Shown here piece by piece: positions 7,444 to 16,876 of a stretch of 24,405 nt of DNA. Under the pieces are notes generated by a model. It had not been told where the DNA came from. It searched no databases and was given only the letters and a program-made list of their open reading frames with translations. The DNA lies in the NCBI GenBank assembly GCA_964395765.1, contig CAYNCU010000034.1, positions 1 to 24,405 of the forward strand, given 5' to 3'. How positions within the stretch are numbered: position 1 is the first letter of the stretch; each line of letters opens with the position of its first letter. Made by a program: the position numbers and the translations under genes. The DNA is from DATDPY01 sp964395765 (GTDB lineage: Bacteria; Bacteroidota; Bacteroidia; Cytophagales; Cyclobacteriaceae).

Positions 7444-8490
7444 TTAATTATTTTCTTTTTTATCCAGACCGGTCTTTACCAATGCCAGTTCTTTCAGGTT
7501 GGCAGGAACCTGGGCCATATAATCCGGGTTCTGGGAGAGCCAGGGTTTCTGCTCGGATTTCCATTTATCATATTCTTCAGGAGTATCGACTACCACTACC
7601 AGGCGCATCGAGAAATGACCCCTTCCGCAAAGCTGGGAACAGGCTATTTCATAGTTGAAATCCGGATTCCCGGTTTCTTGCCGCATCTCTGCCGTGGTTT
7701 TGGTAGGAACAAACCAGAACCTTGTCTCCATTCCCGGAACCGCATCCATCTTCAATCTGAAATAGGGGCAATAAACATCGTGAATGACGTCTCTGGATCT
7801 TATTTTAAATAATACGGGCCTACCCTTGGGAAGATGCATTTCCATCGGTTCGAAATCGTCGAAGGATGCTTTATCGCGGAAATCGACACCCATTACATTC
7901 GTGGCATCGATCAGGCGATAATCATAATTGCCCAGCTTATTATCCTTTCCCGGGTATCTTATCTTCCAGGCAAACTGGTATCCCATGATCTCGACCGTCT
8001 CGGCATCGGATGGCGGCGTACTGGTAATTTTATTCCAAACTTTCATTCCTGTAAAAACCAGGATTGCCATCACAATGGCAGGGATGATAGTCCATATTTT
8101 TTCAATAGTATCGTTTTTAGGGTAAAATAAAGCCTTTCGGTCCTCCCGGTAATGATAGCGGAAGGAGAAAAAGAAAAGCAGGATCTGGGTAATGAAGAAA
8201 ACTATTAACGTAATAATAGTGGTAGCCCAGAACATGTGATCCCAAAGAACCCCGTGTTCGGAGGCCACTGGCAGATTATATTTAGGAAATTCCTTGATGG
8301 AATATACCCAGAACAGGGTAATCGACAGGATCATGAACACCAACATAAGCACTGCATTGACCCGGTTGCTGGTGGTAACTCTTTTAGTAAGATTGCCTTT
8401 TGCGATTTCAATCAGGATATGTATCCTGTATAAAACCAATAAAATGGCAAGAATCAGGAAGATTCCTACGATGATGATGAATCCAATCAT
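7444..8490 (-). CDS. coxB: Cytochrome c oxidase subunit II (CuA-binding)
   Basis: A 348-aa subunit that accepts electrons at the CuA centre. It has three hydrophobic segments (about 1-22, 44-62, 86-110, the first acting as an extra N-terminal anchor), a further helix near 131-149 and a periplasmic cupredoxin domain from about 165. CuA ligands are H237 (DVIHD), C284, C288, H292 and M295 in CSQLCGRGHFSM. The position usually held by Glu (CxE) is Gln here; that ligand acts through its backbone carbonyl, so the site should still form. No C-terminal cytochrome c domain is present, so this is not a caa3-type fused subunit. It is the first oxidase gene, 48 nt after actF. Confidence 0.95.
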   Translation of the reverse strand: MIGFIIIVGIFLILAILLVLYRIHILIEIAKGNLTKRVTTSNRVNAVLMLVFMILSITLFWVYSIKEFPKYNLPVASEHGVLWDHMFWATTIITLIVFFITQILLFFFSFRYHYREDRKALFYPKNDTIEKIWTIIPAIVMAILVFTGMKVWNKITSTPPSDAETVEIMGYQFAWKIRYPGKDNKLGNYDYRLIDATNVMGVDFRDKASFDDFEPMEMHLPKGRPVLFKIRSRDVIHDVYCPYFRLKMDAVPGMETRFWFVPTKTTAEMRQETGNPDFNYEIACSQLCGRGHFSMRLVVVVDTPEEYDKWKSEQKPWLSQNPDYMAQVPANLKELALVKTGLDKKENN

Positions 8491-8538
8491 ACAGAATTAA
8501 AGGAGTTTGTGAAGTAACTAATCTGCAATAATATATTT

Positions 8539-9795
8539 TTAAGTATGATGATGCAAGCTTTCTTCCAACATTGGATGGTTGTGAGGCACCAATGCCGATT
8601 GAGATAAGCCTTTTAACACCACATACAGGAACGCCGACGCATAAATTAAAATCATTCCGATTTCCATTAGCCCGAAGCCACCGTTTTGATGCAGGGTGCC
8701 CGGGGTTATCATAAGATAGAAATCCATCCAGTGACCGAATAATACTACAATACAAACGATTTTAAGAAATACCCCATGCCTCTTAGCGTCCCTTGTCATC
8801 AGTACAAGGAAGGGGACGAAAAAGTTGAGAAAAAGATTGAGGAAAAAAACCGGGTGGTATATTCCGTTTTTCATTCTGGCTACAAAATAAACCGACTCCT
8901 CGGGAATATTGGTATAATAGATGAGGAGGTACTGGGAAAACCAAAGATAGGCCCAGAAAATACTGAAAGCGAAAATAAATTTTCCCAGGTCGTGAAGGTG
9001 GCTTTCATTGACCATGGGCAGGTATCCGGCTTCCTGCAGGAATACAACCATCAGGGTTACTGCCGCCAGGCTGGCAGGGAACCAACTGGCAAAAATATAC
9101 CAGCCGAACAAGGTGCTGTACCAGTGGGGATCAACCGACATTACCCAGTCCCAGGCAACGACAGAAGAGGTGACGGCATAAATAATAATGAAAATGGCAG
9201 ACATCGGGATAAGTTTCCTGAAGTAACCTACGCCACCATTTATATCTTCTTCAAAATTCAGTTTCTTCATTGAAATGAACATAAAGACCCATAATACAAA
9301 AAAGATAATGGTCCTTATCAGGTAAAAAGGCAGGTTAAGGTAGGCTTGTTTTTCAACCAATTCATGGTCATAGTGCGGACTGGCTTTATCATATATTGAG
9401 GGATCCAGCCAATGGAAAAGGTGCCAGCCTGATGTGAAATTTCCGAGAAAGAATACGACCAGGAGCAGGACAAAAGCATATGGGAGCCAGTTCCCCAAAG
9501 CCAGCGGTACGCGAATAATTATCGCTGACCAACCCGCCTTGGCAACATACTGAACGGCAAAGAAAAACACACCTGTTAACGCTACCCCGATGAAATAAAC
9601 ATTATTGATCCATAATCCCGTGATCAGCCTTTGGGTCCAGTTATAAGTTTGTTCTCCCGGCATACCGGGTTCTTCAGCATGCCCGGTAAGTTTAAGAAGG
9701 AAGACTCCAAGAACTACCAGTATCAAACCGGCCAATCCGGCTATCAGCAACCTCCTTTTGAACTTGTCGGTAAATTCGTATTTTTCTTTATTCAT
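8539..9795 (-). CDS. actF: Alternative complex III subunit ActF (NrfD-like membrane protein)
   Basis: A 418-aa polytopic protein (about ten helices) of the ACIII quinone-binding/NrfD-like family, the paralogue of ActC. Typical blocks are LGNFTSGWHLFHWLDP near 120, VVAWDWVMSVDPHWYSTLFG near 215-235, and SHLHDLGKFIFAF with FWAYLWFSQYLLIYYTNIPEE near 285-320. In the complex it sits in the membrane next to ActC and the Fe-S subunit ActB; a proton path has been proposed for both membrane subunits in solved structures. The ATG at 9795 lies 15 nt after actE. Order actE-actF-coxB is typical of ACIII-oxidase supercomplex operons. Confidence 0.93.
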   Translation of the reverse strand: MNKEKYEFTDKFKRRLLIAGLAGLILVVLGVFLLKLTGHAEEPGMPGEQTYNWTQRLITGLWINNVYFIGVALTGVFFFAVQYVAKAGWSAIIIRVPLALGNWLPYAFVLLLVVFFLGNFTSGWHLFHWLDPSIYDKASPHYDHELVEKQAYLNLPFYLIRTIIFFVLWVFMFISMKKLNFEEDINGGVGYFRKLIPMSAIFIIIYAVTSSVVAWDWVMSVDPHWYSTLFGWYIFASWFPASLAAVTLMVVFLQEAGYLPMVNESHLHDLGKFIFAFSIFWAYLWFSQYLLIYYTNIPEESVYFVARMKNGIYHPVFFLNLFLNFFVPFLVLMTRDAKRHGVFLKIVCIVVLFGHWMDFYLMITPGTLHQNGGFGLMEIGMILIYASAFLYVVLKGLSQSALVPHNHPMLEESLHHHT

Positions 9796-9810
9796 CTTAA
9801 ACTCAGATAT

Positions 9811-10434
9811 CTACTGTTGTTTCTGTAATACCTGGACGTATCTTACAATTTTCCAGCGGTCTTGTGCCGGGATTTGTGAAGCATAACCCTGCATTCTCCT
9901 TATCCCGTAGGTTATTACATGAAATATATGTCCTTCCGAAAGTTTTGCAGTAGCCCCGGCATTGTAGGCCGGAACGCCTTTAAATACCACTCCTACTTTC
10001 CCGTCACCATGACCTTGTTCGCCGTGGCAGGGAGAGCAAAATACAAGGAATAACTGGTGACCATCCTCCACGATATCAGCCGTGGAATCCAGAGGATTTT
10101 TCAGTAACCGGCTTGCAAGGTCAACGCTGTCCTTGGGAATATGATACGGGAACCAGCCGTTTTCGGTCCTTCGTACCGTATGCGGCGGCGGTAACCGCAG
10201 GGTCATATTATGTGGATTATTGGGATTGGAATTATAAAATTCAGCATAGCCGTCATTATCGGACGTGAGCCATTGACCGGCATGCTTATCTTCAATCTGC
10301 GATAACGGTTCATAAGGGATCGAGTGATACATATTGGGTGCATATTCCAGGCCCGGATAACTATTATGGGCCTTGCATCCTGCTAAATAAACAATACCCG
10401 ACAGTAGTACGACGATGTACTTATTCTTCATCAT
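9811..10434 (-). CDS. actE: Alternative complex III subunit ActE (monoheme cytochrome c lipoprotein)
   Basis: A 207-aa exported lipoprotein. The signal sequence ends in the lipobox LAGC at residue 20, so the mature protein should be lipid-anchored. One heme c site (CSPCH, 133-137) and a likely axial Met at 181 (RRMQGYA) define a class I cytochrome c domain. The segment NPHNMTLRLPPPHTVRR before it is typical of ACIII ActE. It carries electrons from the multiheme ActA branch toward the oxidase; that role follows from the family. It begins MMKNK, and the second Met is an equally possible start. It lies 15 nt after actD. Confidence 0.93.
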   Translation of the reverse strand: MMKNKYIVVLLSGIVYLAGCKAHNSYPGLEYAPNMYHSIPYEPLSQIEDKHAGQWLTSDNDGYAEFYNSNPNNPHNMTLRLPPPHTVRRTENGWFPYHIPKDSVDLASRLLKNPLDSTADIVEDGHQLFLVFCSPCHGEQGHGDGKVGVVFKGVPAYNAGATAKLSEGHIFHVITYGIRRMQGYASQIPAQDRWKIVRYVQVLQKQQ

Positions 10435-10449
10435 TGGCTTAATTCCGTG

Positions 10450-10977
10450 TTAGTCGAATGATTTTTCATTCACTTCTTCAGCACCTGAAGATTTAACAAT
10501 ATTAATTATTTCGTCCTTTGATTTATCGTTTGCCGAAATATCAACAGCCAGGACAAATTTGTCCTGCGTGATCCGGTTATCCATCAATTTCACTCGTTTG
10601 TAAGGTTTTAAATCGGCGATCACCAGGAAGGTGCCCACCATTCCCAGGGCTGCACATAATATCGTGAACTCAAAAGTGAATGGGATGAACGAGGGCAGGG
10701 GTGCAAAGTTTTTTCCGCCGATGATCATCGGCCAGTCATGCCCCATCATCCATTCCTGCATCGTCAGGGCCAGTGTTGTGCCGGTCATACCGAACAGGAA
10801 GGCAATAATGGGTAACCGGGTCCGCTTATGTCCGATGATTTCATCGATTCCGTGAATGGGAAAAGGGGAATACACTTCATGAATCTTTACTCCGCTTTCC
10901 TTGATCTTTTTTGCCGCATCGTGAATCTGATCAGGATCGCTGTATACACCTACTATGTATTGACTGGAAGCTTCCAT
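10450..10977 (-). CDS. actD: Alternative complex III subunit ActD (DUF3341)
   Basis: A 175-aa protein of the DUF3341/ActD family. The N-terminal soluble region starts YIVGVYSDPDQIHDAAKKIKE, resembling a ferredoxin-like or ACT-type fold. Two membrane helices follow (about 55-76 and 96-120, the second beginning FIPFTFEFTIL), then a soluble tail. In ACIII structures ActD is a small peripheral membrane subunit contacting ActC and ActF. Only 1 nt separates its ATG from the actC stop, so translation is probably coupled. Confidence 0.92.
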   Translation of the reverse strand: MEASSQYIVGVYSDPDQIHDAAKKIKESGVKIHEVYSPFPIHGIDEIIGHKRTRLPIIAFLFGMTGTTLALTMQEWMMGHDWPMIIGGKNFAPLPSFIPFTFEFTILCAALGMVGTFLVIADLKPYKRVKLMDNRITQDKFVLAVDISANDKSKDEIINIVKSSGAEEVNEKSFD

Positions 10978-10978
10978 T

Positions 10979-12352
10979 TTATTTCGATGTTTTTTCGTTG
11001 GACCCTGTAGCCTTAAGAATATTTTTTACTTCCATCATATTTACCACCGGGAAAAATTTTGCAAACAGCAGGAAAGCCGTAAAAAAGAATCCCAGTGAAA
11101 ACAGAAATACGCCCACATCGTAAAACGTAGGATAAAACATGGCCCAGCTTGAAGGCAGAAAATCCCGGTGAAGAGAAGTTACGATAATCATAAATCTTTC
11201 CATCCACATTCCGATGTTTACGATTATCGACAGAATAAATGACACCACTAAGTTTGTTCTTATCTTCTTAAACCAGAATAATTGAGGAGAAATTACATTA
11301 CATGTCATCGTTACCCAATAGGTCCACCAGTAAGGGCCAAGGGCGCGGTTTACGAAAGTATAATGTTCAGCCGGCACTCCCGAATACCATGACATGAAGA
11401 ATTCGGTAAGGTAGGCGATGCCGACAATACTTCCGGTTACCAAAATGATAATGTTCATCATTTCGATATGGTATATGGTAATGTAATCTTTGAGGTGGAA
11501 TACTTCCCGGGCAATCAACATCAGCGTCATCACCATGGCGAATCCTGAAAATATGGCTCCTGCAACGAAATAGGGTGGGAATATGGTAGAATGCCAGCCA
11601 GGCAAGACAGCAGTGGCAAAGTCCATGGAAACTATACTATGCACGGATAATACAAGTGGTGTGGCAAGACCGGCCAAAATCAGGGAAACGGATTCGTACC
11701 TCGACCAGCTTCTTGCTGCACCGTCCCATCCCAGGGCAAGAGCGCCATACGCTAACCTGGCGATTTTATTGGTTGCACGATCACGGATAGTGGCAAAATC
11801 AGGAATAAGACCGACATACCAGAAAACAAGCGATACTGTAAAATAGGTACTTACGGCAAATACGTCCCATAATAAAGGAGAGTTAAAGTTAACCCACAAG
11901 GATCCGAAAGTATTGGGTAACGGCAAGGCCCAGTAAAATCCAAGCCACAACCGGCCCATATGGAATCCCGGGAACATGGCAGCACAAATGACGGCAAAAA
12001 TGGTCATTGCCTCTGCGGCACGATTAATTGACATACGCCAGCGTTGGCGGAACAATAATAAAATGGCGGAGATCAGGGTACCGGCATGACCTATCCCGAC
12101 CCACCATACAAAGTTTGTAATATCCCAGGCCCAACCAATCGTTTTATTTAAACCCCACATGCCTATCCCGTTCCATAATAACATGGCAACCGCATAAAAT
12201 CCAACACCCAGTACGGAAACAGTAAAAGCGACACCCAGCATCCAGGATTTGGATGGCTTCCCTTCCACCTGTTTACAGATGTCATTGGAAACATCGGTAA
12301 TTGTCTTTCCTCCCGTTACCAGGTGCGGCCTGACCGTAGAAACAACTTCCAT
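10979..12352 (-). CDS. actC: Alternative complex III subunit ActC (NrfD/PsrC-like quinol-binding subunit)
   Basis: A 457-aa integral membrane protein of the NrfD/PsrC family with about ten helices. Landmarks are the N-terminal helix after KSWMLGVAFTVSVLG, FVWWVGIGHAGTLISAIL near 82-100, the loop RAAEAMTIFA, MFPGFHMGRLW near 125-135, and SVHSIVSMDFATAVLPGWHSTIFPPYFVAGAI near 237-268. In ACIII it provides the quinol site near the Fe-S clusters of ActB, so electrons pass from quinol to ActB and then to the heme subunits. The ATG at 12352 lies 8 nt after actB. Confidence 0.95.
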   Translation of the reverse strand: MEVVSTVRPHLVTGGKTITDVSNDICKQVEGKPSKSWMLGVAFTVSVLGVGFYAVAMLLWNGIGMWGLNKTIGWAWDITNFVWWVGIGHAGTLISAILLLFRQRWRMSINRAAEAMTIFAVICAAMFPGFHMGRLWLGFYWALPLPNTFGSLWVNFNSPLLWDVFAVSTYFTVSLVFWYVGLIPDFATIRDRATNKIARLAYGALALGWDGAARSWSRYESVSLILAGLATPLVLSVHSIVSMDFATAVLPGWHSTIFPPYFVAGAIFSGFAMVMTLMLIAREVFHLKDYITIYHIEMMNIIILVTGSIVGIAYLTEFFMSWYSGVPAEHYTFVNRALGPYWWTYWVTMTCNVISPQLFWFKKIRTNLVVSFILSIIVNIGMWMERFMIIVTSLHRDFLPSSWAMFYPTFYDVGVFLFSLGFFFTAFLLFAKFFPVVNMMEVKNILKATGSNEKTSK

Positions 12353-12360
12353 ATTAACAA

Positions 12361-15300
12361 TTAAGCTTTAATATCTTCAGAATCCTTATTCCTGATCTTG
12401 GCGAAATACCAGACGTTAGGCCGGGTATTGATTTCTTCCAATGCATTGTATGCCCGCTTTTCAGTTACCATCACCATTCCGTCTTCCTCCTTGAGTTTCA
12501 GGAGTTTCGACAATTTGCTTTCCGGGTCGTTCAGGTCGCCGAATAACAATGCGTTGGCCGGGCATGCCTGGGCACACGCGGTATTAATATCGTTGTCATT
12601 GGTCCTTCTTCTTTCTCTCTTGGCAGACAGCTTTCCGGCTTGAATACGTTGAACACAGAAGGTGCATTTTTCCATCACACCCCTGGAACGGACCGTAACG
12701 TCAGGGTTAAGAACCATTCTTCCCAGATCGTTATTCATAGCCAGGTTTTTATCGAACTGGCGATTTTCAAAATATTTGAACCAATTGAATCTTCTTACTT
12801 TATAAGGGCAGTTATTTTCACAATATCGGGTACCGATGCAACGGTTGTAAACCATCTGATTGAGCCCTTCACTGCTGTGTGAAGTGGCAGCCACAGGGCA
12901 AACCGTTTCGCAGGGGGCATTGTTACATTGCTGGCAAAACATTGGCTGGAATACAACTTCAGGATTATCGGCGGGAATTTCAAGTCCCTTGAGATCGTCA
13001 GGGGCTGCATTTGAGCTGTAATACCGGTCAATACGCAGCCAGAGCATCTCCCTCCGGTTAAGTACTTCCTTCGGGCCCACTACAGGTACATTATTTTCTA
13101 CCTGGCAGGCGATCGTGCAGGTTCCACAACCTACACAGGAATTCAAATCCACCGCCATGCCCCAATGATGATCCGGGTAATCATGACCCCGCCACAATGT
13201 AATCCTGGCAGGGACAGTTTCACCGTCCACGTCTCCGTCTCCCAGTTTTTTATCCAGAGCATCAGGCACATGGATCTCGGGCCGATAGGACCTTTCCCAG
13301 CCATTTTTCGTATAATTGGCCAGTAAATCCTCCTGGATAATATTCTGGCGGTCCATATCCGTACCATGGGTCTGGATGCGGGGAACCTTGGCCCTCTCAT
13401 CAACCAATTCTACTTTTATATTGTCTGTCATCGCCCATGACCAGTGATTTTCCTTCCAGGTCATAAACGGGTAAACATTCACCCCTATATTATTACCGAC
13501 TTTTCCTGCTTTCTCCCTGCCATAACCCACTGCCAGTGCGACCGTACCTTTGGCCTGACCCGGCTGAACCATAATGGGAATTCTGAAGGTCTTTCCCTCA
13601 ATGGTAAGGTTGGCGAATTTTGAGTTGATTTCATACATCTTCACTCCCATTTCCCTTGCCATGCTCATGGGAATGCTGAGGTAATTTTCCCAGCAGGCTC
13701 TTGTAATGGGATCGGGCATTTCCTGCAGCCAGGGAATGTTGGCATAATTACCATCACCCACTGATGGTTTGGTATAGAAAATAATTTCAGTCGTATTACT
13801 ATCGGCTTTATAATTTTTGCCGATCCTGTCACTCAGCGAGGCCAGGTCCAGTGAAGGAGCACCAACAGGAGCCGAATTGGCAACCGGATATTCATATACG
13901 CCGTCAAAAAGACATTTATCCCAGAAATACTGAAAATCGGTAATATCTTTTTGCATTGTAAAATATTTGCTCTTCCATTGGTCCTTCAGGTAGGTGTAAA
14001 AATCGGAAACGTTCTCGCCGGACCACTTCAGTAAACTCAGTTGTACCTGACGGGTATCGAAAAGCGGAGTAATTCCGGGTTGCGAAAGGCTGAGATGGCC
14101 GAGAACCGGTTCGGCATCATTCCAGGATTCAAGATAATGATGATCCGGGGCAATGGCTTTCACCAAAGAAGTTGTCTCATCCATCCGGTCAGTAGTGCTC
14201 AGGGAAAACGATACATTTTTCAGGGCATCGGCAATTTCCTTGCCCCTTGGATGACTGTATACCGGGTTGGTGTTATAGAAAATCACGGCACCGACTTTTC
14301 CGCCTTTCAATTCATCAATGAAATCATTCATGGCAGCCTCATCTCCCTGGCGGAAAAATACCGGCGTGTTCATATCGATCGTCGTCCCGTAATTTCCCAG
14401 CATCTGGTTAATTCCATTCGTAATTAACTGGATATCAGGATCATTGGAGCCTGCCACCACGAGTGATTTACCCCTGGAAGCCCACAAGTTATCTGCCGCT
14501 TTAGCCAGGAAATTTATTCCTTCCATGGCAGGTGTATTCATCTTTACTGTGCCGGATTTTGCTGCTATTAAATTATACAAAGCTGCCGCGACAAGACCTT
14601 CCTGGGAAGGACGGATCGGAATCCTGTAATCGGCATTGGCCCCGGTAGTTGTCATGGTGGTTTCGAACTGGTAATGGCGGGACATTATTTTCTTATCAGG
14701 ACCTACTTTCCTCGTCTCTGCATAATCATGAATGATTCCCGGAGGATTGATCCAATGGGTAAGAAAATCGGCACCGATGCTTACGATAACCTCGGCCTTA
14801 TCAAAATGGTAGGAAGGGATCATGGCCTTTCCGAAACTCATTTTGTTGGCGGCAATCATACCGTGCATGCTGATCGGTTCATAAACAACCTGCTTCGTAT
14901 TCGGGAATTTGGATATAAATCCGTCTATCACTGTTTTTGTTGTCGGACTGATGATCGTCGGGGTAACCAGCCTGATCTGGCCTCCCATGGCTGTAATGGA
15001 ACCTAGTTGGGTAATGATTTCCTTATCCAGGGAATCCCAGTCCGTGGGCTTACCGTTTAACATCGGGGAAGTAAGGCGTTCCTTGTCATACAGTGAAAGT
15101 ATCGAAGCCTGTACTTGCGGGGATGTTCCGCCCTTGGTGACTTTTGAATATTTGTTCCCTTCAATTTTAATAGGTCTGCCGTCACGGGCCGTAATCACGA
15201 TGCTGCAATAGTCCCCTCCGTTAATAAAGCTGGACGCATAATAATTGGAAATACCGGGATCTACATCTGCCGGCTTGATCAGGTAAGGGATCGCATGCAC

Positions 15301-15522
15301 CACCGGTGCTTCGCAGGAAGCCAGTGATGCAGCGGCAATGCTGAATCCCATCAGCTTCAGGAAATCTCGGCGGTTACTGATCAGTGCAGACTGCTCCTCT
15401 TTATCGGGATAATCCGGGAATTCATTTTTGTTTTGCTTTATAAATTCCGGATCATTCGCAAGCTGCTCTAAACTTCCCCAGTACCTTTTCTGCATTTTTT
15501 GCATCGAATTAATATTCTGCAA
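12361..15522 (-). CDS. actB: Alternative complex III subunit ActB (fused molybdopterin-oxidoreductase-like and Fe-S protein)
   Basis: A 1053-aa exported iron-sulfur subunit. A twin-arginine-type signal (NRRDFLKLMGFS, about 50-61) ends near ASC, followed by about 720 residues resembling a molybdopterin oxidoreductase; this domain is known to carry no Mo cofactor in ACIII. The C-terminal part is a NrfC/PsrB-like ferredoxin domain. Its cluster cysteines are C796/799/802/806, C863/866/871/875, C895/901/905 and C953/956/983/987. The 15 cysteines fit three [4Fe-4S] clusters and one [3Fe-4S] cluster, the content known for ACIII. The start MQNINSMQK is one of three nearby Met. It lies 9 nt after actA and 8 nt before actC. 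Confidence 0.95.
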   Translation of the reverse strand: MQNINSMQKMQKRYWGSLEQLANDPEFIKQNKNEFPDYPDKEEQSALISNRRDFLKLMGFSIAAASLASCEAPVVHAIPYLIKPADVDPGISNYYASSFINGGDYCSIVITARDGRPIKIEGNKYSKVTKGGTSPQVQASILSLYDKERLTSPMLNGKPTDWDSLDKEIITQLGSITAMGGQIRLVTPTIISPTTKTVIDGFISKFPNTKQVVYEPISMHGMIAANKMSFGKAMIPSYHFDKAEVIVSIGADFLTHWINPPGIIHDYAETRKVGPDKKIMSRHYQFETTMTTTGANADYRIPIRPSQEGLVAAALYNLIAAKSGTVKMNTPAMEGINFLAKAADNLWASRGKSLVVAGSNDPDIQLITNGINQMLGNYGTTIDMNTPVFFRQGDEAAMNDFIDELKGGKVGAVIFYNTNPVYSHPRGKEIADALKNVSFSLSTTDRMDETTSLVKAIAPDHHYLESWNDAEPVLGHLSLSQPGITPLFDTRQVQLSLLKWSGENVSDFYTYLKDQWKSKYFTMQKDITDFQYFWDKCLFDGVYEYPVANSAPVGAPSLDLASLSDRIGKNYKADSNTTEIIFYTKPSVGDGNYANIPWLQEMPDPITRACWENYLSIPMSMAREMGVKMYEINSKFANLTIEGKTFRIPIMVQPGQAKGTVALAVGYGREKAGKVGNNIGVNVYPFMTWKENHWSWAMTDNIKVELVDERAKVPRIQTHGTDMDRQNIIQEDLLANYTKNGWERSYRPEIHVPDALDKKLGDGDVDGETVPARITLWRGHDYPDHHWGMAVDLNSCVGCGTCTIACQVENNVPVVGPKEVLNRREMLWLRIDRYYSSNAAPDDLKGLEIPADNPEVVFQPMFCQQCNNAPCETVCPVAATSHSSEGLNQMVYNRCIGTRYCENNCPYKVRRFNWFKYFENRQFDKNLAMNNDLGRMVLNPDVTVRSRGVMEKCTFCVQRIQAGKLSAKRERRRTNDNDINTACAQACPANALLFGDLNDPESKLSKLLKLKEEDGMVMVTEKRAYNALEEINTRPNVWYFAKIRNKDSEDIKA

Positions 15523-15531
15523 TTTCAGTTA

Positions 15532-16809
15532 TTAATAATGACAATTGGAACATTCCATCCCTCCTATATCGACAACAGTCATTGGTTTTTTGCTCACCTT
15601 ATCGTGTAGCTTTACCAGCTTACTGTAATAAGGATTATCACTTTTTATCGGCGTCTGCCGGTGGCAATTGATACACCAGCCCATGGTGAGTGTATTATAT
15701 TGCCGGATAACATCCATGGTTTCCACCGGTCCGTGACATGTCTGGCATTGTATTCCCCCGACATTATAATGCTGTGAATGATTGAAGTAGGCCAAGTCAG
15801 GAAGATTATCCACACGTACCCAGTTAATCGGCTGGTCATTCTTGACAGCGGCATAAATTTTCTGAATTTCAGGTTCCCATTCGGGATGATCCGGTGTTTT
15901 GGTGATCTGGCTATGACAATTCATACAAATATTCGCCGAAGGAATATTAGCGGATTTACTGCGCGTAACTCCCGTATGGCAATACTGACATTGAATCCCA
16001 TAGGTTCCGGCGTGCACTTTATGTGAAAATGCAATCGGTTGCTTTGGCGCATATCCCTGTTGTACGCCTATATCATATAAGCCATCGATTCCGGTCTTGA
16101 TAAGCAGCGTAAAAAAGATGAAAGAGAGTGCGAAAATTGTTCCCGGGCTCTTGAAGAATTTTCCAAGCTGTATGCGCTGGTTCAAAACCTCGGTTTCCTG
16201 TTCCTCCAGACCGCCTTTTTGTTTCAGGTACCGGGTCAGCGTGGTTACCAGGAGCAACAGCACGATAAGAATCAGGAACAATATAAACACCATTCCTGCC
16301 AGAATCGCGATTAGATAACCTCTGCCGATCCCGGTTTGGGCACCTGCTGCATTCCCTCCCGCCGGTGTGGTAGTGGTTGCGGCTACCTGGGGCGGGTTCT
16401 CTGTTTCATGCTTTATATAGGCTACTATTGATAATATCTGCTTATCGGAGAAATCAAAATTCGGCATTACCGTATGATTGAACTTCTCATCTAAAGTCTT
16501 CGCGTACGCATCACCGCTCTGAATCACTTTCTGCGATCCACGGACCCAGTTATAAATCCACGGAAGTTTATCTCTTACATACACATTTTTCAACGCAGGG
16601 CCAACTACCTGTTCCTCAACGGCATGACATACTTTACAATTATTTTTGAATAGCTCTTCGCCTGCTTTGATCACTGCAGGATCGGACGGAATACTGTCGG
16701 AGGCGAATCCAAACGAGCGGATAGATATGAAGGTGAGAAAAAGAAAAATAAAAAATGGAACATGTTTACTGAATCTGAGCAGTCTACTAAGGGTAAAACC
16801 TCCTGTCAT
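15532..16809 (-). CDS. actA: Alternative complex III subunit ActA (multiheme cytochrome c, six heme sites)
   Basis: A 425-aa membrane-anchored cytochrome. An N-terminal signal/anchor (about 16-35) is followed by a class I monoheme domain with CKVCH at 58-62 and a likely axial Met at 115 (VMPNF). A Thr/Ala/Gly-rich linker and two membrane helices (about 164-190 and 222-242) come next. The C-terminal domain has five more CxxCH sites, at 274, 295, 355, 379 and 420, the last ending one residue before the C-terminus. The pentaheme part is the ActA family; the extra monoheme domain is fused in front of it. It is the first gene of the act-cox run, with a good promoter 36-67 nt upstream. Family call is confident; the electron path through the extra heme is inferred. 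Confidence 0.95.
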   Translation of the reverse strand: MTGGFTLSRLLRFSKHVPFFIFLFLTFISIRSFGFASDSIPSDPAVIKAGEELFKNNCKVCHAVEEQVVGPALKNVYVRDKLPWIYNWVRGSQKVIQSGDAYAKTLDEKFNHTVMPNFDFSDKQILSIVAYIKHETENPPQVAATTTTPAGGNAAGAQTGIGRGYLIAILAGMVFILFLILIVLLLLVTTLTRYLKQKGGLEEQETEVLNQRIQLGKFFKSPGTIFALSFIFFTLLIKTGIDGLYDIGVQQGYAPKQPIAFSHKVHAGTYGIQCQYCHTGVTRSKSANIPSANICMNCHSQITKTPDHPEWEPEIQKIYAAVKNDQPINWVRVDNLPDLAYFNHSQHYNVGGIQCQTCHGPVETMDVIRQYNTLTMGWCINCHRQTPIKSDNPYYSKLVKLHDKVSKKPMTVVDIGGMECSNCHY

Positions 16810-16845
16810 ATTATATGGTAATGTTATTCCAAATTAAAACCGGCA

Positions 16846-16876
16846 CAAATGTAATTGTTGACTTTTATTTTTCAAA
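16846..16876 (-). promoter_or_regulatory. Bacteroidota-type promoter of the act-cox operon
   Basis: Read on the minus strand, TTTG (16873-16876) is followed by a 19-nt spacer and TACATTTG (16846-16853). This matches the Bacteroidota housekeeping consensus (-33 TTTG and -7 TAnnTTTG) in both boxes and spacing. Transcription would begin near 16840, leaving a leader of about 30 nt before the actA ATG at 16809. No Shine-Dalgarno sequence precedes that ATG, as is usual in this phylum. Not experimentally shown. Confidence 0.7.

Noticed and set aside
12361..15522. ActB as an active molybdenum enzyme
   Set aside because: The gene sits in a complete actABCDEF cluster, and the molybdopterin-like domain of ActB is known to carry no Mo cofactor; the C-terminal cysteines match the ACIII cluster set.
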